Below are positions 45,785-55,237 of a DNA stretch of 64,000 bases, one piece after another (position 1 is the first letter of the stretch; every line of letters starts with the position of its first letter). Position numbers and translations under genes: made by a program. The stretch is from assembly GCA_963761655.1 (NCBI GenBank), contig CAVXHI010000003.1, positions 1 through 64,000 on the forward strand, written 5' to 3'. The notes beneath the pieces are model-generated. The model worked only from the letters and a program-made list of their open reading frames with translations, did not search any database and was not told where the DNA came from. The DNA is from RYN-122 sp963761655. Lineage in GTDB: Bacteria > Actinomycetota > Actinomycetes > Mycobacteriales > SCTD01.

Positions 45785-46941
45785 GGGCTCCTCCCCGGCG
45801 TAGAGCTCCTCGAGCTGGCGGACCATCGTCGTGCGCGTCGAACTCGGGCAGGCGGGCGGCGGCCGCGCCGGCGAGGCCGAGCGCGCCTGCTGCGGGGTCG
45901 TCGAGCGCGCGGCCTAGGCCCGCCGCGAGGCCTCCGCGTCGCCGAGCGGCACGAGCAGCCCGGTCGCCCGTCCGTGCACGACGTCGACCACGCCGTCGGC
46001 CGACGGTCGCGACGACGCGGCAGTCCGGTCGCCACCGCCTGCAGGACGGTGCGCGGCAGCCCCTCCCAGCGGCGAGGCGGTGACGAAGACGTCCATGGCG
46101 GCGAGCAGCCGCGGGACGTCGTGGCGCAGGCCGGCCAGCACCACCCGGCCCTCGACGCCCGGACCCGGACACCGCCTCCTCGACCTCGGCGCGCAGCGGA
46201 CCGTCACCGACGACGAGCAGGCGCAGATCCGGGCGCGCTGCGCAGCACGCGGGCCGACGCCCGCGACGCAGGGTGAGCGGGTCCTTCTGCGGGCTCAGCC
46301 GGTTGACCGCGCCGAGCACCAGCGGCGTCCGGCGGCAGGCCCAGCTCGTCCCGCACCTCGGCGCGGGCGACGGGTCCGCGCCGTAGCAGGTCGAGCTCGA
46401 GGCCGCTGCGCACCGTCACGTACTGCTCCGGCCGGCCGATCGCCGGCGGCCAGGCCCTTGTCACGGTCGGCGTCGGCGACCACGACCAGGCGCTCGGCGA
46501 GGGGCGCGCAGCCGGCGCTCGACAGCGTCGCCAGACCGCCGAGGCGAGCCGGGGCTGCGCTGCGTCGTGGAAGGGCCAGCCGTGCACCGTGTGCAGCACG
46601 CGGGGCACCCCCGCGCGCCGGGCGGCCAGCCGGCCCGACGACGCCCGCCTTGCTGCTGTTGGTGTGCACGACATCGACCTGCCGATCCCGGAACAGCCGC
46701 GCCAGGGCCGACACCGCAGCGCAGGTCCGTCGAGCGGGCGAGACCTGCCGCACCAGCTCGGGGACGACGACGACCTCGACGCCGCGGCGCGCGGCCTCCT
46801 CGTGCAGCGAGCCCTCGGAGCCCGTCTGCGGCCCGGTGACCAGGACTGGCGGTGAACCGCGTGCGGTCGGCGAGCGCCGCGGCGAGCAGGACCGTCTCCT
46901 GCGCGCCCCCGACGATCAGTCCGGGTGATCACGTGCGCCAC
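45781..46941 (-). CDS. GT4 family glycosyltransferase (frameshifted)
   Basis: The protein begins VAHVITRTDRRG and carries DVVHTNSSKAGVVG, ARRAGVPRVLHTVHGWPFHD, QYVTVRSGLELDLLRR, VLGAVNRLSPQKDPLTLLRG, DLRLLVVGDGPLRAEVEE, GLRHDVPRLLAAMDVFVTAS and a tail FDAHTMVRQLEELYAGEEP. This is the EpsF/WcaL-like GT-B fold with the E-x7-E region replaced by broken sequence. It builds the surface glycan in the cytosol. Shifts are frequent. GTG 46941 diverges from the epimerase gene, with 46 bases between starts. Confidence 0.77.
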
Positions 46942-46974
46942 CGGCAGGCGGCCCCCAGTCGGCACGACACACCG

Positions 46975-46980
46975 TAACGT
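46975..46980 (+). promoter_or_regulatory. -10 box TAACGT, leaderless start for the epimerase gene
   Basis: TAACGT is seven bases before GTG 46988, the spacing of the other leaderless starts in the window. Confidence 0.5.
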
Positions 46981-46987
46981 GGGGCAG

Positions 46988-47948
46988 GTGCGCGCCCTCA
47001 TCACCGGCGGGGCCGGCTTCATCGGCTCCCACCTCGCCGACGCCCTGCTTGCCCGTGGCGACTCGCTGATCCTGCTCGACAACCTGAGCACCGGTCGGCT
47101 CGAGAACATCGAGCACCTGCGCCAGCGCGACGACGTCGAGTTCGTGCTCGGCAGCATCCTCAACGCCGACCTGCTCGACGACCTCATGGCTCGCGCGGAC
47201 GTCTGCTTCCACCTCGCGGCCGCCGTCGGGCGTGCAGCTGATCGTGGACAAGCCGCTCGAGAGCCTCGCCACGAACATCCGCGGCAGCGAGATCGTCTTC
47301 GAGAAGGCCCACAAGCACGGCACGAAGGTGCTGGTCACGAGCACGAGCGAGATCTACGGCAAGAACACCAGCGACAAGCTGGGCGAGGAGGACGACCGCA
47401 TCCTCGGCAGCCCACTGAAGAGCCGCTGGTCCTACAGCGAGGCCAAGGCGATCGAGGAGATCCTCGCCTACACGTACTGGCGGCAAAAGGGCCTCGCGAC
47501 CGTCATCGTGCGGTTGTTCAACACCGTCGGGCCGCGGCAGACCGGCCACTACGGCATGGTCATCCCGCGCTTCGTCGGGCAGGCGATCAAGGGCGAGCCG
47601 ATCACCGTCTACGGCACGGGGCAGCAGACGCGCTGCTTCTGCTACGTCGGCGACGCCGTCGAGGGAATCCTCGCGCTCGTCGACCACCCTGAGGCCAGCG
47701 GTCGCGCGTACAACATCGGCGGCGTCGAGGAGATCTCGATGGAGTCCCTGGCGCAGCGAGTCATCACGGCCGCGGGCTCGTCGAGCAAGGTCCGGTACGT
47801 GCCGTACGACGAGGCCTACGAGGAGGGGTTCGAGGACATGCAGCGCCGGGTCCCCGACACCACCCGGGCCCGCGAGCTGGTCGGCTTCGAGCCCAAGGTG
47901 GGGCTCGACGAGATTCTCAGCCAGGTCGTCGCGGACCAGCGTCGCTGA
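46988..47948 (+). CDS. NAD-dependent epimerase/dehydratase (one frameshift)
   Basis: This is an extended SDR: LITGGAGFIGSHLADALLAR (GxxGxxG), DNLSTGRLENIEHL, FHLAAAVG, VLVTSTSEIYG, YSEAK catalytic pair (WSYSEAKAIEE), RLFNTVGPRQTG and FCYVGDAVEGI. It is about 320 aa. It is typical of UDP-glucuronate decarboxylase or dTDP-glucose 4,6-dehydratase-like proteins in glycan loci and makes a nucleotide-sugar precursor; the exact reaction is open. One extra G near 47229 (GTCGGGCGTG for GTCGGCGTG) breaks the frame between AAAVG and VQLIVDKP. Confidence 0.82.
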
Positions 47949-47969
47949 GCGACTGGCAGACTGAGCCGC

Positions 47970-48356
47970 ATGAGCAAGAGCGACTGGGTCAGTCAGGTCA
48001 AGCGGGTCGACAAGCCGTGGGGCCACGAGGAGTGGTTCGCCCTCGTCGACGGCAAGTTCTGCGGCAAGGCCATCCACGTCAGTGACGGCCACTCGCTGAG
48101 CCTGCAGTACCACGAGCGCAAGGAGGAGACGATCTCCGTGCAGTCGGGGCAGCTGCGCGTCGAGATCGGCCCGCACGAGAGCCAGCTCGAGGAGTTCGAC
48201 CTCCTGCCCGGTGAGTCGATCCACCTGACGCCGGGCACGCGCCACCGGGTCACCGCGGTCGGGGACACCGTGATGCTCGAGGCCAGCACCACCGAGGTCA
48301 CCGACGTCGTGCGGCTCGAGGACCGCTACGGCCGCCAGGGGACCAGCGCGGGCTGA
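47970..48356 (+). CDS. cupin domain protein (mannose-6-phosphate isomerase-like)
   Basis: The product is 128 aa with a single cupin: VDKPWGHEEWFALVDGKFCG, LQYHERKEETISVQSGQLRV with metal-ligand His and Glu, and PGESIHLTPGTRHRVTAVGD with the second His. The KPWGHEEWF start is that of the C-terminal domain of mannose-6-phosphate isomerase/guanylyltransferase proteins. It may isomerise a sugar phosphate or nucleotide sugar for the glycan. It lies 21 bases after the epimerase and overlaps the next gene by one base (TGATG). Confidence 0.82.
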   Translation: MSKSDWVSQVKRVDKPWGHEEWFALVDGKFCGKAIHVSDGHSLSLQYHERKEETISVQSGQLRVEIGPHESQLEEFDLLPGESIHLTPGTRHRVTAVGDTVMLEASTTEVTDVVRLEDRYGRQGTSAG

Positions 48357-49456
48357 TGGACGAGCTGCGCTGGCCGGCGTACGTCGCGGCGTTCCTGGCC
48401 CCCCTCGCGGTGGCCTGGCTGCTGACGCCGGTCATGCTGCGCCTGGCGCTCAAGCGCCGCATCCTCGACGGCCCGACGGCGGAGGCCCGCAAGGCCCAGC
48501 AGGAGTCCATCCCCTACCTGGGCGGCGTCGCCATCGTCGTCGCCTTCAGCGGGCTGGTGTTCGGTGCGGCCGCCCTCGACCGCGGGCAGAGCGTGCTGGT
48601 GCAGCTCGGCGAGCTGCTGGGTGTGGGCCTCGTGCTGGCACTGATGGGCCTGCTGGACGACCTGCGCGGCGGGCTGACGGCGCGGCTCCGCCTGCTCGTC
48701 GAGGTCATGGCGGGGGTCGTCGTGTACGCCAGCGGGTCGGGCGCCGACCTGCAGGGCCCCGCAGCGCTCAACGTCGTCGTCACGGTCGTGTGGGTCGTCG
48801 GCATCACCAACGCCTTCAACCTGCTCGACAACATGGACGGCCTGTCCGCCGGGGTCGCGAGCATCGCCGGGCTCGCCTTCTGCCTCATCGCGGCTGTGAA
48901 CGGCCAGTTCCTCGTCGCGGCGCTCGGCGCAGGCGTGGCCGGCTGCGCAGCCGGCTTCCTGCGGCACAACTTCCACCCCGCCAAGATCTACATGGGTGAC
49001 GCCGGCAGCCTGTTCCTCGGCTACCTGCTCGCGGTCCTGGGGCTCAAGATCCAGCTGGTCGGGACGCCGCCCGCCGTGGCGCTGTTCGTCCCGCTGTTCG
49101 TCCTGGGCGTGCCGCTGTTCGACACCACTCTCGTCACCCTGCAGCGCCTGCTCCACGGCCGCAGTCCCGCGCAGGGCGGTCGTGACCACGCCAGCCACCG
49201 CCTCGTCTGGGTCGGCATCCCGGTGCCCGTCGCCGTCTGCCTGCTCTACGCGGCCGGCGTCGCGCTGGCCTGGCTCGCGGTCGTCCTGGCCCGGCTCGAC
49301 ACCGTCAGCGGGCTGCTGCTGGTCGGCTTCGTGCTCACCTGCGGCGCCTTCCTCATGGGGCTGCTGTCCGCAGTGCCGGTCTACGACAACAGCAAGCAGC
49401 GGCAGGTCATGCTCCGCGTGGTCCGCGACCACGAGCCCGAGCAGCAGGCCGGCTGA
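48356..49456 (+). CDS. MraY/WecA-family undecaprenyl-phosphate sugar-phosphate transferase
   Basis: The product is 366 aa with about eleven membrane helices. Signature loops are IPYLGGVAIVVA, LLDDLRGG (Asp pair), NAFNLLDNMDGL, GDAGSLFLGYLLA and the His-rich cytosolic loop GRDHASHRLV, as in WecA/TagO. It starts glycan synthesis by moving GlcNAc-1-phosphate, or a similar unit, onto undecaprenyl phosphate. No frameshift is needed, in contrast to the genes to its left. It is coupled to the cupin and epimerase genes. Confidence 0.88.
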   Translation: MDELRWPAYVAAFLAPLAVAWLLTPVMLRLALKRRILDGPTAEARKAQQESIPYLGGVAIVVAFSGLVFGAAALDRGQSVLVQLGELLGVGLVLALMGLLDDLRGGLTARLRLLVEVMAGVVVYASGSGADLQGPAALNVVVTVVWVVGITNAFNLLDNMDGLSAGVASIAGLAFCLIAAVNGQFLVAALGAGVAGCAAGFLRHNFHPAKIYMGDAGSLFLGYLLAVLGLKIQLVGTPPAVALFVPLFVLGVPLFDTTLVTLQRLLHGRSPAQGGRDHASHRLVWVGIPVPVAVCLLYAAGVALAWLAVVLARLDTVSGLLLVGFVLTCGAFLMGLLSAVPVYDNSKQRQVMLRVVRDHEPEQQAG

Positions 49457-49459
49457 GCC

Positions 49460-50527
49460 TCAGCGGTGCAGTCGCCGGGCGGCCCACCGGCCGATCGGCT
49501 GCTCGATCACCGTGTACGACATCGCCCCCGCCGCGATCGCGAAGGTCACCTCGAGCAGCAGCACGAGGCCCAGCGGCAGGTCGGACCGCTTCTCGAAGGC
49601 CCGGAAGAACGGGTAGTGCCACAGGTACACCGAGTACGAGATCCGCCCGAGGAACGCCACCGGCGGGGCGGCCAGCAGGACCGACGCCGGTCCGGTCGCT
49701 CCACCGAGGAGCGCTCCCACGAGCGCCACGGTGGCCACGACGGTCAGCGGCACGGCCACCTGCAGCGTCACCGGCTGGACCAGCAGCCCGTACGCGTACG
49801 TCCCGAGGACGGCCAGCAGGCCGGCCTCGGCCACCCCCGGTCGCGCGAGCACGGACCGCCGCCAGGCGAGCAGGAACGCCAGGGCGCACCCGAGCAGCAG
49901 CCCCCCTCCCCGGCCGTCCAGCCGGAAGTCGTCCGACGGGCGGACGTCTGCCACCTGGACGACGTACAGCGCGTGGAAGCACCAGAGCGCGCCGGCGGTG
50001 CAGGCGGCAGCGAGCACGAGCCGCGGGACCCGCAGGGCGAGCAGCGCGACGAGCAGCAGGGGCCAGACGAGGTAGAACTGCGCCTCCTGACCGAGCGACC
50101 ACGTGTGGTCCAGCGGGCTGATCGACTGGTGCTGCACGGTCAGCGCGAGGTTCGACCGGAACTCCGCGGCGTACAGGGCGCGCTGCACGTAGACGTCGCC
50201 GACCAGCTTCTGGCCGAGCGGGTAGAGCGCGACGAGCCAGAACAGGGCGGGGGGCGCGATCCGCAGGAAGCGGCGTCCCCAGAAGCGCGGGACGCTGATG
50301 TCGCCGTACCGGTCGCGCTCGCCGAGCAGCAGCGAGGTGATCAGGTAGCCGGACAGCACGAAGAACACGTCCACACCGACGGCGCCGGGGAAGTCGGACC
50401 GCGGGAACGCGTGCACCACGAGGACCGTCGTGACGGCGAGGGCGCGGACCCCGTCGAGCGAGTCGACGCGGCGCCCCGAGGCCACGAGAGCAGCGGGCAC
50501 CACCTGCGCGGCAGGCGCGACGGTCAC
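49460..50527 (-). CDS. acyltransferase 3 family membrane protein
   Basis: The product is 355 aa: [20 protein letters not shown] with the catalytic-type His, [53 protein letters not shown] and [13 protein letters not shown]. About ten helices are present, without a C-terminal SGNH domain. It O-acetylates cell-surface sugars or lipids. GTG 50527 overlaps the dapE stop (GTGA). Its neighbours place it at the edge of the glycan locus, so the glycan is a likely target. Confidence 0.87.
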   Translation of the reverse strand: MTVAPAAQVVPAALVASGRRVDSLDGVRALAVTTVLVVHAFPRSDFPGAVGVDVFFVLSGYLITSLLLGERDRYGDISVPRFWGRRFLRIAPPALFWLVALYPLGQKLVGDVYVQRALYAAEFRSNLALTVQHQSISPLDHTWSLGQEAQFYLVWPLLLVALLALRVPRLVLAAACTAGALWCFHALYVVQVADVRPSDDFRLDGRGGGLLLGCALAFLLAWRRSVLARPGVAEAGLLAVLGTYAYGLLVQPVTLQVAVPLTVVATVALVGALLGGATGPASVLLAAPPVAFLGRISYSVYLWHYPFFRAFEKRSDLPLGLVLLLEVTFAIAAGAMSYTVIEQPIGRWAARRLHR

Positions 50528-51579
50528 GACAGGTAGCCCCGCAGCAGCCGCGTCGCCTCGGTGATCCGGTCGACGTCGACCCACTCCTCGCGGGTGTGCG
50601 CGAGGTTCGGGTCACCCGGGCCGTAGTTGACGGCCGGGATGCCGAGGGCGGCGAACCGGGCGACGTCCGTCCAGCCGTACTTGGCGACCGGGACGACGCC
50701 GACGGCGTCGACGAAGTGCCGGGCGGCCGGCGCGGACAGCCCGGGCAGCGCTCCCGGCGACGAGTCGGTGACGACGCACTCGTAGGGGGCGAGGACGGAC
50801 CGCACGTGCTCGAGCGCCTCGGCCTCGGTCCGGTCCGGGGCGAACCGGAAGTTCACGGTGACCGTGCAGACGTCGGGGACGACGTTGCCCGCGACCCCGC
50901 CCTCGATCCGGACCGCCGACAGGCCCTCGCGGTAGACGCAGCCGTCGATGTCGACCTCGCGGGCCTCGTACCGCACGAGCGCGACCAGGAGCGGAGCGGC
51001 GCCGTGGATCGCGTTCTCCCCGAGCCAGGAGCGGGCGCTGTGGGCGCGGACGCCCGGCACCTGGACCTGCACGCGCAGGGTCCCCTGGCACCCCGCCTCG
51101 ACCTGCCCGCTCGTCGGCTCCATGAGCACGGCGAGGTCGGCGTCGAGCCAGTCGCGGTGGTGCTCGACCAGCCGCTTGAGGCCGTTGCGCGACGCCTCGA
51201 CCTCCTCGTTGTCGTACAGCACGTACGTGACGTCGACCGCGGGCTCGGGCAGGGTCGCGGCGAGGTGCAGCAGCACGGCGTCGCCGGCCTTCATGTCGCT
51301 GGTGCCGCAGCCGGCGATGCGGCCGGGCGACCGCGTGGACGGCACGTTGTCGGCGATCGGGACGGTGTCGAGGTGCCCGGCGAGCAGGACCCTCCGGTCG
51401 CGACCGAGGTGCGTCCGGGCGACGAGGGCGTCGCCGTCGCGGTCGACCGTGAGGTGCGGCAGGGCCCGGAGCGACTCCTCGACGAGGTCGCACAGGGGGC
51501 CCTCGGACCCGGAGACGCTGGGGACGTCGACCAGGGCCGCCGTCAGGTCCACGGGGTCGGCACGCAGGTCCAGAGGCAC
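50524..51579 (-). CDS. dapE: succinyl-diaminopimelate desuccinylase
   Basis: The product is 351 aa of the M20 family. Metal ligands lie in [10 protein letters not shown] and [11 protein letters not shown], the catalytic Glu pair in [12 protein letters not shown], and the dimerisation insert has [12 protein letters not shown]. It frees L,L-diaminopimelate from its N-succinyl form in lysine and peptidoglycan synthesis. It is divergent from dapD, and dapC lies on the other side of dapD, giving three pathway genes together. Confidence 0.9.
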   Translation of the reverse strand: MPLDLRADPVDLTAALVDVPSVSGSEGPLCDLVEESLRALPHLTVDRDGDALVARTHLGRDRRVLLAGHLDTVPIADNVPSTRSPGRIAGCGTSDMKAGDAVLLHLAATLPEPAVDVTYVLYDNEEVEASRNGLKRLVEHHRDWLDADLAVLMEPTSGQVEAGCQGTLRVQVQVPGVRAHSARSWLGENAIHGAAPLLVALVRYEAREVDIDGCVYREGLSAVRIEGGVAGNVVPDVCTVTVNFRFAPDRTEAEALEHVRSVLAPYECVVTDSSPGALPGLSAPAARHFVDAVGVVPVAKYGWTDVARFAALGIPAVNYGPGDPNLAHTREEWVDVDRITEATRLLRGYLS

Positions 51580-51623
51580 CGGGCCATCCTTCCCCAGGCC
51601 GACGGACGCCTCGGACCGGCCCC

Positions 51624-51629
51624 TAGGGT
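51624..51629 (+). promoter_or_regulatory. -10 box TAGGGT upstream of dapD
   Basis: TAGGGT is eight bases before ATG 51638 with no ribosome site between, so the leader would be absent or one to two bases long. Confidence 0.5.
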
Positions 51630-51637
51630 GGCGCTCC

Positions 51638-52555
51638 ATGAGCACCCGCACCGCCTCCGGCACCGGTCTGGCCACCACCACCCTCGACGGCGTCGTCCTC
51701 GACACCTGGTACCCGGTGCCGTCGCTCGCTGAGCAGCCGGCGCAGGTCGAGGGGCTGGACGCGCTCGCCGGGCCCGACGACGCCCGCGGGGTCCGCCGCG
51801 AGGTGGTCACCCGGACGATCGACCTCGACGCCGCCCCCGCCGACGCGAGCGACGTCTACCTGCGCCTGCACCTGCTCTCGCACCGGCTGGTGCAGCCCCA
51901 CGGGGTGAGCCTCGACGGCCAGTTCGGGCTGCTGGCCAACGTCGTCTGGACGAGCGCAGGTCCCTGCGCGGTCGAGGGCTTCGAGCAGACCAGGCTGCGG
52001 CTGATGGCCCGCGGTCCGGTGCTCGTGCACAGCGTCGACAAGTTCCCGCGGATGGTCGACTACGTCCTGCCCAGCGGCGTGCGCATCGCCGACGCCGACC
52101 GCGTCCGCCTCGGGGCGCACCTCGCCCCCGGGACGACCGTCATGCACGAGGGCTTCGTGAACTTCAACGCCGGGACGCTCGGCACCTCGATGGTCGAGGG
52201 CCGGATCAGCGCGGGCGTCGTGGTGGACGACGGCAGCGACGTCGGGGGCGGCGCCTCGATCATGGGCACGCTCTCCGGTGGGGGCAGCGAGGTCATCCGC
52301 ATCGGCAAGCGCTGCCTGCTCGGGGCCAACGGCGGCACCGGGATCAGCCTCGGGGACGACTGCGTCGTCGAGGCCGGCTGCTACGTGACCGGCGGCAGCA
52401 AGGTCACCCTCGAGGACGGGCGGGTCGTGAAGGGCACCGAGCTCTCGGGCTCGAGCGGGCTGCTGTACTTCCGCGACTCCGTCACGGGCGCGCTGCGTGC
52501 CCGGGGCCGACAGGGCAAGACGGTCGCGCTGAACGCCGCCCTGCACGCGAACTGA
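51638..52555 (+). CDS. dapD: 2,3,4,5-tetrahydropyridine-2,6-dicarboxylate N-succinyltransferase
   Basis: The product is 305 aa, the actinobacterial DapD length. The C-terminal half is a left-handed beta-helix ([60 protein letters not shown]) and the N-terminal half the smaller domain with [20 protein letters not shown]. It forms a trimer and succinylates tetrahydrodipicolinate. Closed by a strong hairpin just after the stop. Confidence 0.93.
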   Translation: MSTRTASGTGLATTTLDGVVLDTWYPVPSLAEQPAQVEGLDALAGPDDARGVRREVVTRTIDLDAAPADASDVYLRLHLLSHRLVQPHGVSLDGQFGLLANVVWTSAGPCAVEGFEQTRLRLMARGPVLVHSVDKFPRMVDYVLPSGVRIADADRVRLGAHLAPGTTVMHEGFVNFNAGTLGTSMVEGRISAGVVVDDGSDVGGGASIMGTLSGGGSEVIRIGKRCLLGANGGTGISLGDDCVVEAGCYVTGGSKVTLEDGRVVKGTELSGSSGLLYFRDSVTGALRARGRQGKTVALNAALHAN

Positions 52556-52567
52556 CGATCCACGGAG

Positions 52568-52605
52568 CCTGAGACAGCGTCAGGAGCACCAGGAGCTGTC
52601 TCAGG
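52568..52605. terminator. bidirectional hairpin between dapD and dapC
   Basis: CCTGAGACAGC (52568-52578) pairs perfectly with GCTGTCTCAGG (52595-52605) around 16 bases. The right arm covers the dapC stop codon. It can end the convergent dapD and dapC transcripts. Confidence 0.7.
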
Positions 52606-53734
52606 TGCCGTTGATCGAGGGCGAGAGCGCGACGAGGCGCTCCACGGCGGCGTCGACGCGCTCGTCGGTCGCCGTGAGCGCCATCCGGACGTGCTGCGCC
52701 CCCGCCGTCCCGTAGAACTCCCCCGGCGCCACCAGCACCCCGACGTCGGCGAGCGCCGCGACGGTGTCCCAGCAGGGCTCGTCGCGGGTGCACCAGAGGT
52801 ACAGGCCGGCCTCGGAGTGCTCCACCCGGAACCCCGCGCCCTCGACGGCGGCCCGCAGCCGGGTGCGCCGGGCGCGGTACAGCTCCTTCTGCGCCGCGAC
52901 GTGGACGTCGTCGCCCAGAGCGGCCACCAGGGCGGCCTGCACCGGGGCGGGCGACAGCAGGCCGATGTGCTTGCGGGCCTCCACCAGAGCCGCCACGGCA
53001 GCCGCGTCCCCGACGGCGAACCCGGCCCGGTAGCCGGCGAGGTTGCTGCGCTTGGACAGCGAGTGCAGGGCCAGCACCCCGTCCGTCGAGCCGCCGGAGA
53101 CCGACGGGTGCAGGACCGACACGGGCTCGGCGTCCCAGCCGAGCTCGAGGTAGCACTCGTCGCTGGCCACCAGGACGTCGTGCTCGCGCCCCCAGGCGAC
53201 GATCCGCGCCAGCTCGCCGGCCGGCAGGACGCGCCCCGTCGGGTTCGACGGCGAGTTCACCCAGACCAGCGACACCCGCGACGGGTCGTGCGCCGTCGGG
53301 TCGTCGGTGGCGACCGGGACGCAGCCGGCCAGCCGGGCGCCGACGTCGTACGTCGGGTAGGCGAGCGCAGGGAGCAGGACCTCGCTGCCGGGCTCGAGGC
53401 CGAGCAGCACGGGCAGCAGGGAGACGAGCTCCTTGCTGCCGATGCTCGGGACGACGTGCTCGGTTCCGACGTCGGCCCCGAGCCGGTCGCGCGACCAGGC
53501 GACGAGGGCGTCCCGGACGGCGAGGGTGCCGACCGTCAGCGGGTAGCCGGGAGCGTCGGCGGCGGCCCGCAGGGCCTCCTGCACGACGGACGGCGTCGGG
53601 TCGACCGGCGTGCCGATGGACAGGTCGACGACGCCGCCCTCGTGGGCCTTGGCGCGGTCGCCGTAGGGGGCGAGCCGGTCCCACGGGAACGCGGGGAGCT
53701 GGGCGCGAGCGGCCCAGCCCGGCCTCGCGCTCAG
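52601..53734 (-). CDS. dapC: succinyldiaminopimelate transaminase
   Basis: This is a class I/II PLP aminotransferase of about 377 aa: DLSIGTPVDPTP, PSIGSKELVSLLPVLLGL, NSPSNPTGRVLP, SDECYLELGWD, the Schiff-base Lys in LHSLSKRSNLAGYRAGFAVG, and VRMALTATDERVDAA. It aminates N-succinyl-2-amino-6-ketopimelate. It is coupled to the ferredoxin gene in the usual actinobacterial fdxA-dapC pair. The only plausible start is CTG 53734, overlapping the fdxA stop as CTGA. No ATG, GTG or TTG is near in frame, so CTG use or a misread base is inferred. Confidence 0.9.
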   Translation of the reverse strand: MSARPGWAARAQLPAFPWDRLAPYGDRAKAHEGGVVDLSIGTPVDPTPSVVQEALRAAADAPGYPLTVGTLAVRDALVAWSRDRLGADVGTEHVVPSIGSKELVSLLPVLLGLEPGSEVLLPALAYPTYDVGARLAGCVPVATDDPTAHDPSRVSLVWVNSPSNPTGRVLPAGELARIVAWGREHDVLVASDECYLELGWDAEPVSVLHPSVSGGSTDGVLALHSLSKRSNLAGYRAGFAVGDAAAVAALVEARKHIGLLSPAPVQAALVAALGDDVHVAAQKELYRARRTRLRAAVEGAGFRVEHSEAGLYLWCTRDEPCWDTVAALADVGVLVAPGEFYGTAGAQHVRMALTATDERVDAAVERLVALSPSINGT

Positions 53735-54072
53735 TGGCCTTCGGTGTTCTTGCCGACCGGGACGGCCATCACGACGGGGTGGTCGAGGTCGACGGGGCCG
53801 ACCTTGCTCGCGCCGCCGGGGCTGCCGATCGACGTCGTCTCGGTGAAGAAGTCGACGTTGGCCTTGTAGTAGTCCTTCCACTGGGACGGGGTGTCGTCCT
53901 CGTAGAAGATCGCCTCGACGGGGCAGACCGGCTCGCAGGCGCCGCAGTCGACGCACTCGTCCGGGTGGATGTAGAGGGAGCGCTTGCCCTCGTAGATGCA
54001 GTCGACAGGGCACTCCTCGATGCAGGCCTTGTCCTTGACGTCGACGCAGGGCTCGGCGATCACGTAGGTCAC
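53731..54072 (-). CDS. fdxA: 7Fe ferredoxin
   Basis: The product is 113 aa. The first cysteines are spaced for a 3Fe-4S cluster (CVDVKDKACIEECPVDC) and a second set for 4Fe-4S (CVDCGACEPVCPVEA). After these come EDDTPSQWKDYYKANVDFF, as in mycobacterial FdxA. It carries electrons in the cytosol. GTG 54072 lies after GAGAGGAAC; the longer reading from 54090 lacks support. Confidence 0.92.
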   Translation of the reverse strand: MTYVIAEPCVDVKDKACIEECPVDCIYEGKRSLYIHPDECVDCGACEPVCPVEAIFYEDDTPSQWKDYYKANVDFFTETTSIGSPGGASKVGPVDLDHPVVMAVPVGKNTEGH

Positions 54073-54108
54073 GTGGACAGTTCCTCTCAAGGGCGGGGTG
54101 CTGACACC

Positions 54109-54114
54109 TAGTGT
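54109..54114 (+). promoter_or_regulatory. -10 box TAGTGT, leaderless start for the small SH3-like gene
   Basis: TAGTGT is seven bases before GTG 54122, opposite the fdxA leader. Confidence 0.5.
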
Positions 54115-54121
54115 CGCCGAT

Positions 54122-54367
54122 GTGAGCGCCGACCAGCCAGCCGGGGTGCGCTACACGCGCGACGTCACGGCCGCAGACCTGCCCGTCCGGGTCTCGCTGC
54201 GGCGCCGGCTGCCGGAGGGCGGGCTCGGGGACGTGCTCGGCGTGCTCCACACCTGGTCCGACGGCGCCCTCACGGTGCGCCGCCGCGACGAGACGGAGGT
54301 CACCGTGCAGGAGGCCGACGTCGTCGCCCTGAAGCGGGTGCCGCCCGCGCCGGAGCGCCGCCGGTGA
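54122..54367 (+). CDS. small SH3-like domain protein (Rv0428c N-domain type)
   Basis: The product is 81 aa: VRVSLRRRLPEGGLGDVLGV, LTVRRRDETEVTVQEADVV, ALKRVPPAP. The end is that of the SH3-like N-terminal domain of Rv0428c/cg3035-type GNAT acetyltransferases, but no acetyltransferase domain follows. It is a stand-alone version, found next to fdxA in other actinomycetes. It overlaps the next gene by four bases (GTGA). Role unknown. Confidence 0.7.
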   Translation: MSADQPAGVRYTRDVTAADLPVRVSLRRRLPEGGLGDVLGVLHTWSDGALTVRRRDETEVTVQEADVVALKRVPPAPERRR

Positions 54368-55164
54368 CGTCGGCCAGCCGGGCCCGCTTCGCCGACGTCG
54401 TCCGCAGCGAGCCGCTCGACCTCGGGCTGGCGTGCCTGCTGGTCGGCGGTGAGGTGGAGCCCGACCTCGACGTCGACCTGCCGCTGGCCCTGCTCGACGC
54501 GCACGCGGCCGCCGTCCGCGACGCCCTGCCGCCGCGCCCCCGGCCGGTCCAGGCTGCGGAGGCGCTGCGGCGGGTCCTGGGCGAGCAGGCCGGGTTCGCG
54601 GGGTCCGCCGAGGACTACACCGACGTCCGGAGCTCGCTGCTGCACGAGGTCCTGTTCCGGCGGCGGGGGCTGCCGCTGACGCTCTCGGTGGTGTGGGTCG
54701 AGGTCGCGGCCCGGCTGGACGTGCCGGCCTACCCGGTGGCCCTGCCCGGCCACGTCGTCGTCGGGATCGGCGACCCGGACGACGAGCACGTCCTCGTGGA
54801 CCCCTGGAGCGGAGGCCGGGTGCTCGACGCCGCTGCGCTGCCTCCCGACGCCGACCTGCGGCCTGCACCCCCGGACGCCCTGCTGCTGCGCCTGCTGACC
54901 AACGTGCGGGCGCTCACCACCCGGCAGGACCGGCTGCTCGAGAGCGTCCGGACCCGCCTGTGGGCGGTCGAGCTCTCGCTGCTGCTCCCCCGCCACCCCG
55001 TCGCCCTGCGGCGCGAGCGGGGCGAGCTGCTGGTCCGGCTGGGCGACCACCTGGGCGGGGCGGCGGAGCTGGAGCTGTTCGCGGCGGTGGTCGACGGCAG
55101 CGAGCCGCAGCAGGCCGAGCAGGCACGCCGGGAGGCGGGGTTGGCCCGGAGCCGGCTGAACTGA
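54364..55164 (+). CDS. transglutaminase-like (SirB1-type) protein
   Basis: The product is 266 aa: DYTDVRSSLLHEVLFRRRGL, PLTLSVVWVEVAARLDVPAY, PVALPGHVVVGIGDPDDEHV, LVDPWSGGRVL and C-terminal TPR-like helices. This is the SirB1/YchA pattern: a transglutaminase-type core in which the usual catalytic Cys is not obvious (a Ser sits at LTLSVVW). A role in tetrapeptide or cell-wall handling has been suggested for the family, but it is unproven. Confidence 0.8.
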   Translation: MTSASRARFADVVRSEPLDLGLACLLVGGEVEPDLDVDLPLALLDAHAAAVRDALPPRPRPVQAAEALRRVLGEQAGFAGSAEDYTDVRSSLLHEVLFRRRGLPLTLSVVWVEVAARLDVPAYPVALPGHVVVGIGDPDDEHVLVDPWSGGRVLDAAALPPDADLRPAPPDALLLRLLTNVRALTTRQDRLLESVRTRLWAVELSLLLPRHPVALRRERGELLVRLGDHLGGAAELELFAAVVDGSEPQQAEQARREAGLARSRLN

Positions 55165-55182
55165 GGGACAGCCCCGGACACG

Positions 55183-55222
55183 CCGCAGGGGCGGCCCTCC
55201 GGGTGGAGGACCGCCCCTGCGG
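55183..55222. terminator. bidirectional hairpin terminator
   Basis: CCGCAGGGGCGG (55183-55194) pairs with CCGCCCCTGCGG (55211-55222), with a further CCTCC/GGAGG inside. It separates the transglutaminase-like gene from the convergent DUF4394 gene. Confidence 0.8.
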
Positions 55223-55237
55223 GACGTGCTGCGCGGT

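Noticed and set aside
34700..46941. Glycan cluster as a decaying set of pseudogenes
   Set aside because: Motifs, codon bias and coupled gene overlaps are intact, and the changes are nearly all single C/G indels without premature stops from substitutions. Sequence error fits better.
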